Positions 40,606 through 49,113 of a DNA stretch of 64,000 bases are shown here, piece after piece. The notes beneath the pieces are model-generated. The model did no database searches. It saw only the letters and a list, made by a program, of their open reading frames with translations, and was not told the origin of the DNA. Position numbers and translations under genes: made by a program. Each line of letters starts with the position of its first letter. The stretch's first letter is position 1. This DNA comes from Streptomyces sp. NBC_00554 (lineage in GTDB: Bacteria > Actinomycetota > Actinomycetes > Streptomycetales > Streptomycetaceae). Location of the stretch: assembly GCF_041431135.1 (NCBI RefSeq), contig NZ_CP107799.1, forward strand, positions 1,860,001-1,924,000. Reading direction: 5' to 3'.

Positions 40606-42093
40606 TCACGCCTTCTTCGTGGTGTACGGCTTGGTGGGGTCCCAGTCCGGGAAGACGTAGTCGGACGTGCTGACCTTCTTGCCCTTCTTGGCGACTGCGG
40701 CGACAGCGTCGGAGAAGAGCTGGAACTTCTTGTCGGCCAGGCTGCTCAACTCGCTCTGTACGTCCTTGATCTGGCCTGTGTAGATGCCGGTCACCACATC
40801 ACTGATGTCCGGCTTGGGCGCGCTGGGCGCGACGGCTGCCAGCGCCGGGTTGCGCACGAGAGGCACCGGGCCGCGGAGCACCTGCTCGGTCATGCCGACG
40901 AAGGTGGCGAACGGCTTGGAGTCGATGCCGTCCGGGTCGTTGTTGGCGGGGTGGGCGGAGACGCCGTTGAGAGCCTGCACCCAGCGGCGGCCCGCGGCGG
41001 GGGACGTCAGCGCGTCGAGCCACTGGAAGGCCTCGTGCGCCTTCTTGCTCTTGGCGGAGACCGCGGCGAAGGTGCCGTTGCCGACCGGGTCCGCGTAGTA
41101 GTAGCCCTGCGGTGTGGTGGTGGGCGAGGGCAGGGTGACCAGGCTGTAGTCGGTGAACTTGTGCTGGGTCCACTCGGGTTGGTTCCACACGCCGCCGACG
41201 GTCATGCCGAACTTGCCGCGCTCGAAGAACGCGCGGGCCGCTTCGTCGGAGAGGCTGACGGAGTTGGGGTGGAAGAAGCCGCGCTTCTTCCATTCGACGA
41301 GCAGCTCCAGGAAGTCGGCGTACGCCCGGTCGGTACCGAACGTCCACTTGCCGACGCGGTAGTCCATGCCCAGGCCGGGGCCGGTGGGGGCACCGCCGGG
41401 TGCGCCGGCACCACGCACGAACAGGTCCAGCCACCAGGCGAGGACGCCGATGTTGTCGGCGTTGCCGAAGCCGAAGCCGTACGACTTGCCGCCGCTCTTC
41501 TTGGTGATCGTCTGGGCGGCGCTGGTGACTTCGTCCCAGGTCCTGGGGATCTTGACGCTTCCGTCAGGGTTGGTCAGCCCGACGGACTTGAAGACGCCGT
41601 GGTGGATGTAGAGCTGGAGCTGTGGTCCCGAGCCCTTCAGCGGAGCCGAATAGACCTTGCCGTCGAAGACGTTGGCGCCTTCCAGGAAGGTGCCCTCGGG
41701 GAAGCGTGACTGCCACTCGGGCGTCGCCCACTCGTCGAGCGGCAACAGCCAGCCCTTGGCGACCTGTTCGGCGACGCTGGGCACCTGCGGGATCATGAAG
41801 ACGTCCGGCGGGTTGCCGCTGCGGTTGGCGAGCGCCACCAGGTCCGCGTACTTGGCGTTCTGCTGGGTGGTCTTGTTGACGCCGACCCCGCTGTGGGCCT
41901 TCTCGAAGAGTTCTATCTCCTTGTCGACCCAGGGGGCTTGGGTGACGTACCAGTCCCAGTAGGCGAGTGCGTCCGCCGACGCGGAGGGCGAGCCGGAGCT
42001 GCATGCGCTCAGGCCACCGCCCAGCGCCATGGTGCCGGCACCGAGTGCGGCGGCGTGCAGAAGTCGGCGTCTGGAGACGTTCGACGAAGTCAT
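40606..42093 (-). CDS. Extracellular sugar-binding lipoprotein
   Basis: A 495-residue family-1-type solute-binding protein. The signal combines a twin-arginine pattern ('SRRRLLHAAALGAGTMALGGG') with a lipobox LSAC near residue 31, so it is probably Tat-exported and lipid-anchored. 'ALAYWDWYVTQAPWVDKEIELFEKAHSGVGV' and 'SGNPPDVFMIPQVPSVAEQVAKGWLLPLDEWATPEW' are the usual sugar-binding blocks. It is the first gene of the ABC operon and is divergent from a LacI regulator that precedes a DUF2264 gene. An oligosaccharide, possibly uronic-acid containing, is the likely ligand. Confidence 0.92.
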   Translation of the reverse strand: MTSSNVSRRRLLHAAALGAGTMALGGGLSACSSGSPSASADALAYWDWYVTQAPWVDKEIELFEKAHSGVGVNKTTQQNAKYADLVALANRSGNPPDVFMIPQVPSVAEQVAKGWLLPLDEWATPEWQSRFPEGTFLEGANVFDGKVYSAPLKGSGPQLQLYIHHGVFKSVGLTNPDGSVKIPRTWDEVTSAAQTITKKSGGKSYGFGFGNADNIGVLAWWLDLFVRGAGAPGGAPTGPGLGMDYRVGKWTFGTDRAYADFLELLVEWKKRGFFHPNSVSLSDEAARAFFERGKFGMTVGGVWNQPEWTQHKFTDYSLVTLPSPTTTPQGYYYADPVGNGTFAAVSAKSKKAHEAFQWLDALTSPAAGRRWVQALNGVSAHPANNDPDGIDSKPFATFVGMTEQVLRGPVPLVRNPALAAVAPSAPKPDISDVVTGIYTGQIKDVQSELSSLADKKFQLFSDAVAAVAKKGKKVSTSDYVFPDWDPTKPYTTKKA

Positions 42094-42352
42094 CTGGTGT
42101 TCCTCCGAGGCGGAAGAGGGATGCTCAACGGCGTGTAACGTTCACTCAACCGTTTACAGTAACCGGGACGTTAAGGGTGCGTGTCACGCCCGTCAAGGGG
42201 TTCGACGAGGCTTTACGAGACGATCCGCACGGCGCAGGAAAGCCCGACAACTCAGGTCCCTGCCAGGGCATAGAGAAACGCCGACAAGTTGTGTAACTTT
42301 TTCATCGGCGTTACTCACATTGGCTGTTCACCTGGGCGAGGAGAAGCAGAGC
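42094..42352. promoter_or_regulatory. Divergent control region, sugar ABC operon / LacI
   Basis: This 259-base gap has two LacI-like palindromic cores close to the ABC side: GTGTAACGTTCAC (42133-42145, central AACGTT) and CTCAACCGTTTAC (42145-42157). A third TAAC/GTTA-rich stretch is at 42290-42315, ahead of the LacI gene. GAGGAG (42338-42343) is the LacI ribosome-binding site. A site controlling both directions is likely. Confidence 0.5.
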
Positions 42353-43432
42353 ATGGCTCAAGGTCGGGGTTCCGCAGGTCGGGCGACGATTCGTGACGTG
42401 GCGTCGCGCGCAGGTGTGTCCGTCGCCACCGTGTCGCGGATCCTCAGCGGGGCGTACACGGCGCCCCCGGCGACGCACGACCGGGTCATGGACGCCGTGC
42501 GCGAACTCGACTACGTGGTCAACGCCAACGCCCGCTCCCTCTCCACGGCTTCGGGGATGGTGGCGATGGTGGTCAACGACATCACCTCGCCGTTCTTCAT
42601 GAACGTCGCCTCCGGCGTGGAGGAACAGGCCGTCGCGGACGGCCGGGTCTGCCTCGTCTGTTCCACCCAGGGCGTCCCGGAGCGCGAGTTGTCGGTGATC
42701 AACCTGATGCGCCAGCGGGGGGCTGAGGCGATCATCCTGGTCGGCGGTATGGCCGAGACCGAGGAGCATCTCGCCCAACTCGCCGCCGCCGCCGAGGGGA
42801 TGGACCGGGCCGGCGCCCGCATGGTGCTCTGCGCCCGGCCGTGGAAGGGCGCGAAGGCGCCGGTGGACGTGGTGGAGTGCGACATGGAGGCCGGCGCCTT
42901 CGCCGCCACCAGCCATCTGATCTCCGCCGGCCACACCCGGGTGGCCCACCTGGCGGGACCGCACGAGTTCAGCGTCGCGGGCCAGCGCCTCGAAGGGTAC
43001 GAGCGGGCACTGCGCGCACACGGCATCAAGCCCGACCCGGCGCTCGTAGCCGAGAGCGACATGACCCGCGAGTCCGGATACGAAGCGGCCTGCCGGCTGC
43101 TCACCGGCACCGACGCCACCGCGATCTTCTGCGCCAGCGACATGAGCGCCGCAGGTGCCATCGCCGCCGCCCGCGACCTGGGCCGCTCGGTCCCCGGCGA
43201 CGTCTCCGTGGTCGGCTTCGACGACATCCCGCTCGCCGAGGACCTGTATCCGCGGCTGACCACCGTGCACGTCCCGCAGCAGGAGCTCGGCCGCTCCGCG
43301 ACCCGCCTGGCCCTGCACCGCCGCCCCACCGATCCGCCGAGCCGCCGCGTGGTGCTCGGCTCGCACGTCGTCGTACGCGAGTCGGTGGCGCCCCCCGCCC
43401 GCCTCAACACCGTCGGAAAGGCTGACAGTTGA
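42353..43432 (+). CDS. LacI family transcriptional regulator
   Basis: A 359-residue repressor. HTH at about 12-32 ('TIRDVASRAGVSVATVSRILSG'), hinge 'VNANARSLSTA', and the sensor domain from 'GMVAMVVNDITSPFFMNVASGVEEQAV' onward; 'GDVSVVGFDDIPLAEDLYPRLTTVHVP' is the conserved C-terminal block. ATG 42353 follows GAGGAG. The stop overlaps the start of the DUF2264 gene (TGATG). It probably represses the divergent sugar ABC operon and its own operon. Confidence 0.92.
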   Translation: MAQGRGSAGRATIRDVASRAGVSVATVSRILSGAYTAPPATHDRVMDAVRELDYVVNANARSLSTASGMVAMVVNDITSPFFMNVASGVEEQAVADGRVCLVCSTQGVPERELSVINLMRQRGAEAIILVGGMAETEEHLAQLAAAAEGMDRAGARMVLCARPWKGAKAPVDVVECDMEAGAFAATSHLISAGHTRVAHLAGPHEFSVAGQRLEGYERALRAHGIKPDPALVAESDMTRESGYEAACRLLTGTDATAIFCASDMSAAGAIAAARDLGRSVPGDVSVVGFDDIPLAEDLYPRLTTVHVPQQELGRSATRLALHRRPTDPPSRRVVLGSHVVVRESVAPPARLNTVGKADS

Positions 43433-45390
43433 TGCCGGAAGACCGGCTCCTCTCCCCGTACACCGGCTGGACGCGTACGCACTGGGAGGGGCTGGCCGAC
43501 GCGCAACTGGCCGCCGTCCGCCCGTACGCCACCGACCGGCACGCCCTGCTCCATCTGCCCGGCCCCGCCAGCCGCTCCGGCCGGCACAGCGACGGCCTCG
43601 AAGGGTTCGCCCGCACCTTCCTGCTCGCCGGCTTCCGCCTGGCGCAATCGGGCGACACCGACCCCGGCGGCCATGCCGAGTGGTACGCCGAGGGCTTGAC
43701 CGCCGGCACCGACCCTCGCTCACCTGACCACTGGCCGACCCTGCGCGAATGCCGACAGGCCAAGGTGGAGTGCGCGTCGGTGGCGATCGCGCTGCACGAG
43801 ACGCGGCCGTGGATCTGGGACCGGCTGGACGACGGCGTACGGCAGCGGATCATCGCCTGGATGACGGACATGCTCGGCAGCGAGGTCCCCGACAACAACT
43901 GGGTCTGGTTCCGAGCGATCACGTCGGCGTTCCTGCGCTCGGTCGGCGGACCGTGGAGCGCGCGCGACATCGACCACGCGATCGCGCGGACGGAGGAGTG
44001 GTACGCGGGCGACGGCTGGTACGCCGACGGGGGCGACACAGGCGGTGCGCTGCGGCACTTCGACTACTACTCGGGCTGGGCCATGCAGTACTACCCGCTG
44101 TGGTACTGCCGCATCTCCGGCGCCGACGCCGACCCCGCCCTGCTCCCCCGGTACCGCGCCCGGCTGCGCCGCTACCTCGAGGACGCCCAGCACCTCGTGG
44201 CGGCCGACGGCGCCCCGCTGTACCAGGGCCGCTCCCTCACGTACCGCTACGCGATGCTCTGCCCGCTGTGGACCGGCGCCGTCTTCGACGCCACTCCCCT
44301 GCCCGCGGGCCGCACCCGCCGCCTGGCCAGTGGGGTGCTGCGGCACTTCACCGAAGCCGGCTGCTTCGACGGACGCGGCCTCCAACCGCTGGGCTGGCAC
44401 GGGGAGTTCCCGGCCATCCGGCAGCCGTACTCAGGGCCCGGCTCGCCGTACTGGTCGAGCAAGGGCTTCGCCGGACTGGTGCTGCCCGCCGAGCACCCGG
44501 TGTGGACGGAGAAGGAAGAAGCGCTGCCGATCGAGAACCAGGACGTGCGGCGGACGCTGACCGCCCCGGGGTGGCTCGTCTCCGGCACGGCGGCGGACGG
44601 GGTCGTACGCGTCGTCAACCACGGCAGCGACCACGCCTTCGGTGACGGCGTCGACGCCGAGGCGGACGACCCGGTCTACAGCCGCCTCGCCTACGCCACC
44701 CACGCCGCCCCCGACAGCACGGACGCGAGCCTGAACGACCCGCTCGACTCGCACATCGCCCTGCTCGACGCCGAAGGGCGCCCCTCCCACCGCCGCCCGC
44801 TGACCCGGCTGCACCTCGGTGCGCGCACCGCCGTCTCCCGGCATCGCGCCCACTGGCCGCTCGGCCCCGTACCCGCGCCGTACGCCCACGACCCCGCGCC
44901 CGACTTCCGTACGGGTCCGTGGATCACGACGGCGTCCGTGCTGAACGGCCCGCTGGAAGTCCGGCTCACCCGGGTCGACGGCCCGATGGAGGAGCCGCTG
45001 CGGCTGCGCCTCGGCGGCTACTGCCTGGCCACCGCCGAGCCGCCGCTCGCGCACGAGGCGAGCGGGCCCGCCGCATGGGTGCGCCGCCCCGCGGGCCTGT
45101 CCAGCACGGTGGTCGCGCTGCGCGGTTTCGACGAGGCCGGCATCGCCACCGCGCGGGACGCCAATGCCCTCGGCCCGCACTCGGCGACGCCCTGGCTCGG
45201 CACGGCGGCGGAGGTCCGACCGGGCACGGTGTACGCCGCGTTGGTGTGCCTCTCCGGAGTGATCGAGGGTCCGGCCACGGCCGAAGCCGTACACCTGGAG
45301 GTCTCCTACGACGGTGACGGCACCGCCCTCGCCTCCGTCACCTGGCCCGACGGCACCGAGGACAACGTCCGCCTGGAGCCGCCGAGTTGA
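43432..45390 (+). CDS. DUF2264 domain protein (possible GH154-like glycosidase)
   Basis: A 652-residue protein, apparently cytoplasmic. The N-terminal ~380 residues have the (alpha/alpha)-barrel pattern of DUF2264, including 'YTGWTRTHWEGLADAQLAAVRPYA', 'GFARTFLLAGFRLAQSG', 'NNWVWFRAITSAFLRSVGGPW' and 'WYADGGDTGGALRHFDYYSGWAMQYYPLWY'. The rest is beta-rich. DUF2264 proteins accompany polysaccharide-use genes, and some are assigned to glycosidase family GH154 (beta-glucuronidase activity). Coupling to a LacI gene (TGATG) and the divergent sugar importer suggests it cleaves the imported oligosaccharide. It ends 20 bases before a strong terminator. Confidence 0.85.
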   Translation: MPEDRLLSPYTGWTRTHWEGLADAQLAAVRPYATDRHALLHLPGPASRSGRHSDGLEGFARTFLLAGFRLAQSGDTDPGGHAEWYAEGLTAGTDPRSPDHWPTLRECRQAKVECASVAIALHETRPWIWDRLDDGVRQRIIAWMTDMLGSEVPDNNWVWFRAITSAFLRSVGGPWSARDIDHAIARTEEWYAGDGWYADGGDTGGALRHFDYYSGWAMQYYPLWYCRISGADADPALLPRYRARLRRYLEDAQHLVAADGAPLYQGRSLTYRYAMLCPLWTGAVFDATPLPAGRTRRLASGVLRHFTEAGCFDGRGLQPLGWHGEFPAIRQPYSGPGSPYWSSKGFAGLVLPAEHPVWTEKEEALPIENQDVRRTLTAPGWLVSGTAADGVVRVVNHGSDHAFGDGVDAEADDPVYSRLAYATHAAPDSTDASLNDPLDSHIALLDAEGRPSHRRPLTRLHLGARTAVSRHRAHWPLGPVPAPYAHDPAPDFRTGPWITTASVLNGPLEVRLTRVDGPMEEPLRLRLGGYCLATAEPPLAHEASGPAAWVRRPAGLSSTVVALRGFDEAGIATARDANALGPHSATPWLGTAAEVRPGTVYAALVCLSGVIEGPATAEAVHLEVSYDGDGTALASVTWPDGTEDNVRLEPPS

Positions 45391-45410
45391 CGAGCGGGTA
45401 GCGGGCACGA

Positions 45411-45447
45411 CGTGGGGCGCGGGCTGTCAGGGGGCCCGCGCCCCACG
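45411..45447. terminator. Perfect 14-bp bidirectional terminator
   Basis: Arms 45411-45424 and 45434-45447 are exact complements with a 9-base loop, between the convergent DUF2264 and GH6 genes. Confidence 0.85.
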
Positions 45448-45450
45448 CCG

Positions 45451-45530
45451 GGATCAGGTGCCGTACGTCTGGATCAGATGCCATACGTCTGAATCAGGTG
45501 CCGTACGCCTGGATCACGTGCCGTCGATCA
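45451..45530. repeat. 20-bp tandem repeat at the GH6 3' end
   Basis: Units begin at 45451, 45471 and 45491 (consensus GGATCAGGTGCCGTACGTCT, two or three changes each), with a partial fourth at 45511-45530 that holds the last codons and stop of the GH6 cellulase. The copies continue past the stop into the gap. There are no spacers, so this is not a CRISPR array. Confidence 0.9.
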
Positions 45531-46473
45531 GCCGGACGGCGATCGCGGGGCTGAACTGTCCGGCGGGGACCGTCGGGGCGATACCGCACTCCCCGTCGGA
45601 GTTGCCCGGTGTCTTGACCCACAGCAGCAGGTCCTCGCCCCCGCCCACGCGCGCGGTGACGCCGAGTTTGCGCCCGGCCGGGTTGCACCACTCGCCGTTG
45701 GAGCCGTTGCCGTTGCGGCTGGTGTCCACGACGAAGTGGGAGCCGCCGCCGAGGGCCGAGTTGATCGAGTTGCCGTAGGTCTCCGAGGATGCGGTGGTGT
45801 AGAAGTTCGAGACGTTCAGGGAGTAGCCGCGGATGTTGCGCACGCCCGCGGAGTTCAGTCGGCTCGCCATGGTCGCCGGGGCGACCCAGTTGGTGTGTCC
45901 GGCGTCGAGGTAGGCCCAGGTGTTGGGTGCCTTCTGCTGGAACATCTGGCTGGCGTAAGCGAGCATCGCGATTCGGTCGCTGATCTGTGTGCTGGTCAGG
46001 CAGCTGAAGTCCGACAGGGCGTCCGGCTCGATGACGACCACGGCGGGGCGGTCGCCCACCGCGGCCGCGAAGGTGGAGACCCAGGTGCGGTACTCGGCCA
46101 CGCTGCCCGCGCCGCCGGAGGAGTGTCCGCCGCACGCGTCCCGGAGCGGGATGTTGTACGCGACGAGTACCGGCAGCTTGTCGTGGCTGTCGGCGGCGCC
46201 GACGTAGTTGGCCACGGCCGGTCCGATCCCCCCGCTCTCGCCTGCGAACCAGCGGGCGATCGGCTGGGAGGCGATGGCCGACTGGATGCGCGCGGCCCGT
46301 GCGTCGGCGGGGTTGTTCCGGACCCAGACGGCCGGGCCGGAGTCGGGGTTGGAGTAGAAGCCGCTGGTCAGGGATATCGGGCTGGCGGCGGCTGCCGGAC
46401 CGGCCGCCGCGAACGACAGCGGTAGGGCGAGCAGACAGATCAGGGCGGTTCGGAGCAGGGGGTTCCAGCGCAT
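45514..46473 (-). CDS. Secreted GH6 cellulase
   Basis: A 319-residue glycoside hydrolase family 6 protein (endoglucanase or cellobiohydrolase). A Sec signal ends near 'AAGPAAAASP' (residue 30). Family blocks include 'VLVAYNIPLRDACGGHSSGG', 'VVIEPDALSDF' (catalytic acid Asp) and 'FVVDTSRNGNG' (base/assisting Asp). It is only the catalytic domain: no carbohydrate-binding module or linker is present. It lies 112 bases behind the GH9 gene on the same strand, with a hairpin between. Together they would attack cellulose outside the cell. Confidence 0.92.
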   Translation of the reverse strand: MRWNPLLRTALICLLALPLSFAAAGPAAAASPISLTSGFYSNPDSGPAVWVRNNPADARAARIQSAIASQPIARWFAGESGGIGPAVANYVGAADSHDKLPVLVAYNIPLRDACGGHSSGGAGSVAEYRTWVSTFAAAVGDRPAVVVIEPDALSDFSCLTSTQISDRIAMLAYASQMFQQKAPNTWAYLDAGHTNWVAPATMASRLNSAGVRNIRGYSLNVSNFYTTASSETYGNSINSALGGGSHFVVDTSRNGNGSNGEWCNPAGRKLGVTARVGGGEDLLLWVKTPGNSDGECGIAPTVPAGQFSPAIAVRLIDGT

Positions 46474-46527
46474 GGTGAGTCCCTATCTCTGGGGGGGTGG
46501 GGCTGCCGCGGGCCCCTCGGCTCGGCT

Positions 46528-46556
46528 CCCGCCCGCGCTCGTCCTGCGCGGGCGGG
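46528..46556 (-). terminator. Hairpin between GH9 and GH6 genes
   Basis: CCCGCCCGCGC (46528-46538) pairs exactly with 46546-46556 across a 7-base loop. It lies 28 bases after the GH9 stop and 55 bases before the GH6 start, so it may terminate or attenuate read-through into GH6. Confidence 0.55.
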
Positions 46557-46584
46557 GCCACGGCGGTGATGCTGAAGCCGGCTC

Positions 46585-48810
46585 TCAGCGCGCGGAGTCG
46601 GCGGCGAAGGTCGCCACCCAGGCGAGCGCGGAGTTCCAGTTGATCGCGATCTCGTTGGTCGAGTACGAGTAGATGTCGTCGATGTAGCAGGTGGCCGGGG
46701 CGCAGCCGACCAGGTTCTGCTGCGCGACCGGGTCCTGCAGGGCGGAGTCGGGGCCGCCTGCGAGCGAACCGGGCGGTGGGCTGGGCAGCTTGGGGTCGAT
46801 CTGGTGGGCCCAGATCCGGTTGTGCTGGTTGTGGCTGGCCTGGGTGCCGTATCCGGTGACGAAGGACTGGTTGAGGGCGTTGCGGCCGAGGAGGTAGTCC
46901 ATCGACTCCAGCGCGGCGCTGCGGTAGACGCTCCGGTGGGTGATGTCGTAGGCGGTCGCGATGACCAGGGCGTTGTTCACGGTGACGCTGTTGGAGCCCC
47001 AGACGTAGGCGCCGTTGGCGGGCAGGCTGGGGTTCGGGTAGCCCTGCGACCGCTCGTCCCGTACGAACCCGTCCGCGACGGTGAGGACCCTCTTGCGCGC
47101 GGCGGCGACCATGCGGTCGGGGAAGCGGCTCGGCAGCCGGACGACGGTGAGGTCGGCGAGCGCGCCGGTGTCCCGCCAGGAGAATCCGGCCGGGGTGATC
47201 TCCGTGTCGATGCGGGACAGGTAGGCCCGGTCGTGCGTGGTGGCGTAGAACTCGGTGGCGGCCCAGGAGAACTCGTCGGTCACGTCGGTGTCGGCGTACG
47301 CTCCGCCGCCGACGCTGTCGCTGCTCGGGGCGTACACGTCGGGGTGGGCGAGCGCGGCCTTCCAGGCGGTCCTGGCCGCGGTCAGGCACTTGTGGGCGAA
47401 GGGCGCGTCGTAGCGGGCCCACACCCGGGCGCACTGGGCGCCCGCGGCGGCCAGGTTGAGGGTGGCGGCCGTGGACGGCGCGTGCAGGTAGCGGGGTTGG
47501 GAGTCCTTGTCTGGCTGGGTGGGCAGGGCGGACCAGGCCAGGTCGTGGATCTTGTGGTGGGCCATGCCGGCCAGCGGTTGACCCGCGGGCACCTGCATGC
47601 TCAGCAGGAACTCCATCTCCCAGCGGGACTCGTCGAGTACGTCCGGGACGCCGTTGTCGTTCTCGGGGATGCTCAGCAGTCCGTCACTCAGCCCCGCCAA
47701 GTCGCCCTGGCCGCGGGAGCGTTCGTAGGAGTCCATCAACTGCCAGGCGGCGAGCGCTCCGTTGACGACGTACTTGCCCTGGTCACCGGCGTCGTACCAG
47801 CCGCCCCGGACGTCAAGCGAGTAGTCGCAGGTGCCGGGCAGGCAGGGCACGTCCGTGTCGCCCTTGTTGGGTGCCACGCCGAGGTGTCCGGCGGGCCGGG
47901 CATAGGCCTCGCCCGCGTACTGGGCCTCGATGGGGGTGCCGCTGCGGACGGCGTAGAAGTAGCCGAGTGCGTCCTTGCGCAGGGTCTTGTAGGGGTTGTC
48001 CGCGATGGCGAACGGATAGCTCGTCGCCCCGTCGACCGCGAGCGTGTATCCCGTACCGGCCGTACGGACCGAGCTGAAGTCGGCGATGTGCACATGGTCA
48101 CCGGACGCGGTGTCCGTGCCCTGGACGTGGGTGAGTCCGTTCTTCACGACTGCGCCCGAGGAGTCGAGCAGGCGCCAACTCACGGGCGTCGCCGAGGCGT
48201 CGACGATGGACGCCTTCTTGGGGCCGTGGACCGCGTAGCCGTACTGGTTCGCCCGCACCGGGGAGCCGAAATCACGACCGCCGCCGGGGGGTATCGCACC
48301 GCCGGTGAGGGAGACGTCGTCGAGGCACAGGGTGAACGGCTTGGTGGCGCCGCCCTGTTGGAACAGCAGCTGGGCGTGCAGTCCTGCGGTCGTGGACGTG
48401 CCGGTGAACTGGAAGGACTTGGGCGTGCCGGTGACGGCGGCGGCCTTGTTCAGGGTGGCCGGAGCGGTGGGCAGCTGAACCACGGCGCGGATCGACACGT
48501 CGCGGGTGGCGGAGGCGGTGAAGCTCAGCGTGTACGGCTGGCCGGCCTCCAGCGGGATGTCGTTCTGGCCGATCATGGAGTCCCATACGTTGACGGTCCC
48601 CGCGGGGACGTCGGCGCACAGGCGGCCCAGACTCACGGCGGACGGCGTGTTGGCACTGCTCCACCAAGGGCTCTTCACGCTGTCGAACGTGCCGTTGAGC
48701 ACCCGTTCGTACGCCGCTTCCGCTCCTGCGGTGTGCGCGGGCGTCGCGGCCAGGGCGACGGTCAGGACGGGTGCGAGGAAGACTGCACCCCATCTGGCTC
48801 TGTGGGACAT
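46585..48810 (-). CDS. Secreted GH9 cellulase with CBM4/9-like module
   Basis: A 741-residue exported endoglucanase. Signal peptide to about 28 ('ALAATPAHTAGA'). Residues 35-170 form a jelly-roll carbohydrate-binding module of the CBM4/9 type ('VLNGTFDSVKSPWWSS'...'FTLCLDDVSLT'). Residues 185-275 match the CelD_N immunoglobulin-like domain ('RANQYGYAVHGPKKASIVD'). The GH9 catalytic domain follows, with 'GGWYDAGDQGKYVVNG' (nucleophile/base Asp pair) and 'YSTNEIAINWNSALAWV' near the C-terminus (acid Glu). This is the standard 'theme D/E' GH9 layout. It is divergent from the GH1 gene and upstream of GH6. Confidence 0.93.
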   Translation of the reverse strand: MSHRARWGAVFLAPVLTVALAATPAHTAGAEAAYERVLNGTFDSVKSPWWSSANTPSAVSLGRLCADVPAGTVNVWDSMIGQNDIPLEAGQPYTLSFTASATRDVSIRAVVQLPTAPATLNKAAAVTGTPKSFQFTGTSTTAGLHAQLLFQQGGATKPFTLCLDDVSLTGGAIPPGGGRDFGSPVRANQYGYAVHGPKKASIVDASATPVSWRLLDSSGAVVKNGLTHVQGTDTASGDHVHIADFSSVRTAGTGYTLAVDGATSYPFAIADNPYKTLRKDALGYFYAVRSGTPIEAQYAGEAYARPAGHLGVAPNKGDTDVPCLPGTCDYSLDVRGGWYDAGDQGKYVVNGALAAWQLMDSYERSRGQGDLAGLSDGLLSIPENDNGVPDVLDESRWEMEFLLSMQVPAGQPLAGMAHHKIHDLAWSALPTQPDKDSQPRYLHAPSTAATLNLAAAGAQCARVWARYDAPFAHKCLTAARTAWKAALAHPDVYAPSSDSVGGGAYADTDVTDEFSWAATEFYATTHDRAYLSRIDTEITPAGFSWRDTGALADLTVVRLPSRFPDRMVAAARKRVLTVADGFVRDERSQGYPNPSLPANGAYVWGSNSVTVNNALVIATAYDITHRSVYRSAALESMDYLLGRNALNQSFVTGYGTQASHNQHNRIWAHQIDPKLPSPPPGSLAGGPDSALQDPVAQQNLVGCAPATCYIDDIYSYSTNEIAINWNSALAWVATFAADSAR

Positions 48811-48963
48811 ACCGGGCCCTTCTCGGTGGCAGGGTTCCCGGTCGGTGCGGCGTCAGTGCCAGATGTTCGGCTGGGGCACCGCGGCTGTCAAGTCTTCACG
48901 CACATAAGACTTTTCTGCGTCCGAACACTTCACAGACTGAACGCACCACTCCTAGGCTGCGAC

Positions 48964-48977
48964 TGTAAGCGCTTCCA
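48964..48977. promoter_or_regulatory. LacI-type operator TGTAAGCGCTTCCA
   Basis: The core AAGCGCTT (48967-48974) is a perfect palindrome of the kind bound by LacI-family proteins, in the divergent gap between the GH9 and GH1 genes. It is not the CebR consensus (TGGGAGCGCTCCCA), though it keeps its AGCGCT centre. Confidence 0.6.
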
Positions 48978-49056
48978 GTTTTACCTGGAAACCTCACGTA
49001 GATACCGGCCGGGCTGCGGCGTCAACCCAGCTCAGCAGTGACATACGAATCAAGGA

Positions 49057-49090
49057 CGAGAGCATTCCGATTGTTAACGCTCTCGGAATG
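49057..49090 (+). promoter_or_regulatory. Overlapping alternative inverted repeats before GH1
   Basis: CGAGAGC (49057-49063) pairs with GCTCTCG (49079-49085), and CATTCCGA (49063-49070) pairs with TCGGAATG (49083-49090). The two stems share bases, so only one can form at a time. They lie in the leader just before the GH1 ribosome-binding site (GGAGG at 49100-49104). Confidence 0.5.
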
Positions 49091-49113
49091 CCCACCGGTG
49101 GAGGTTCAACTCA

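Noticed and set aside
38651..42093. Missing ATPase gene as evidence of a broken ABC operon
   Set aside because: Streptomyces sugar importers usually lack one and share MsiK, so this is normal.
45451..45530. CRISPR-like array
   Set aside because: The units are directly joined without spacers, and no cas genes are near.
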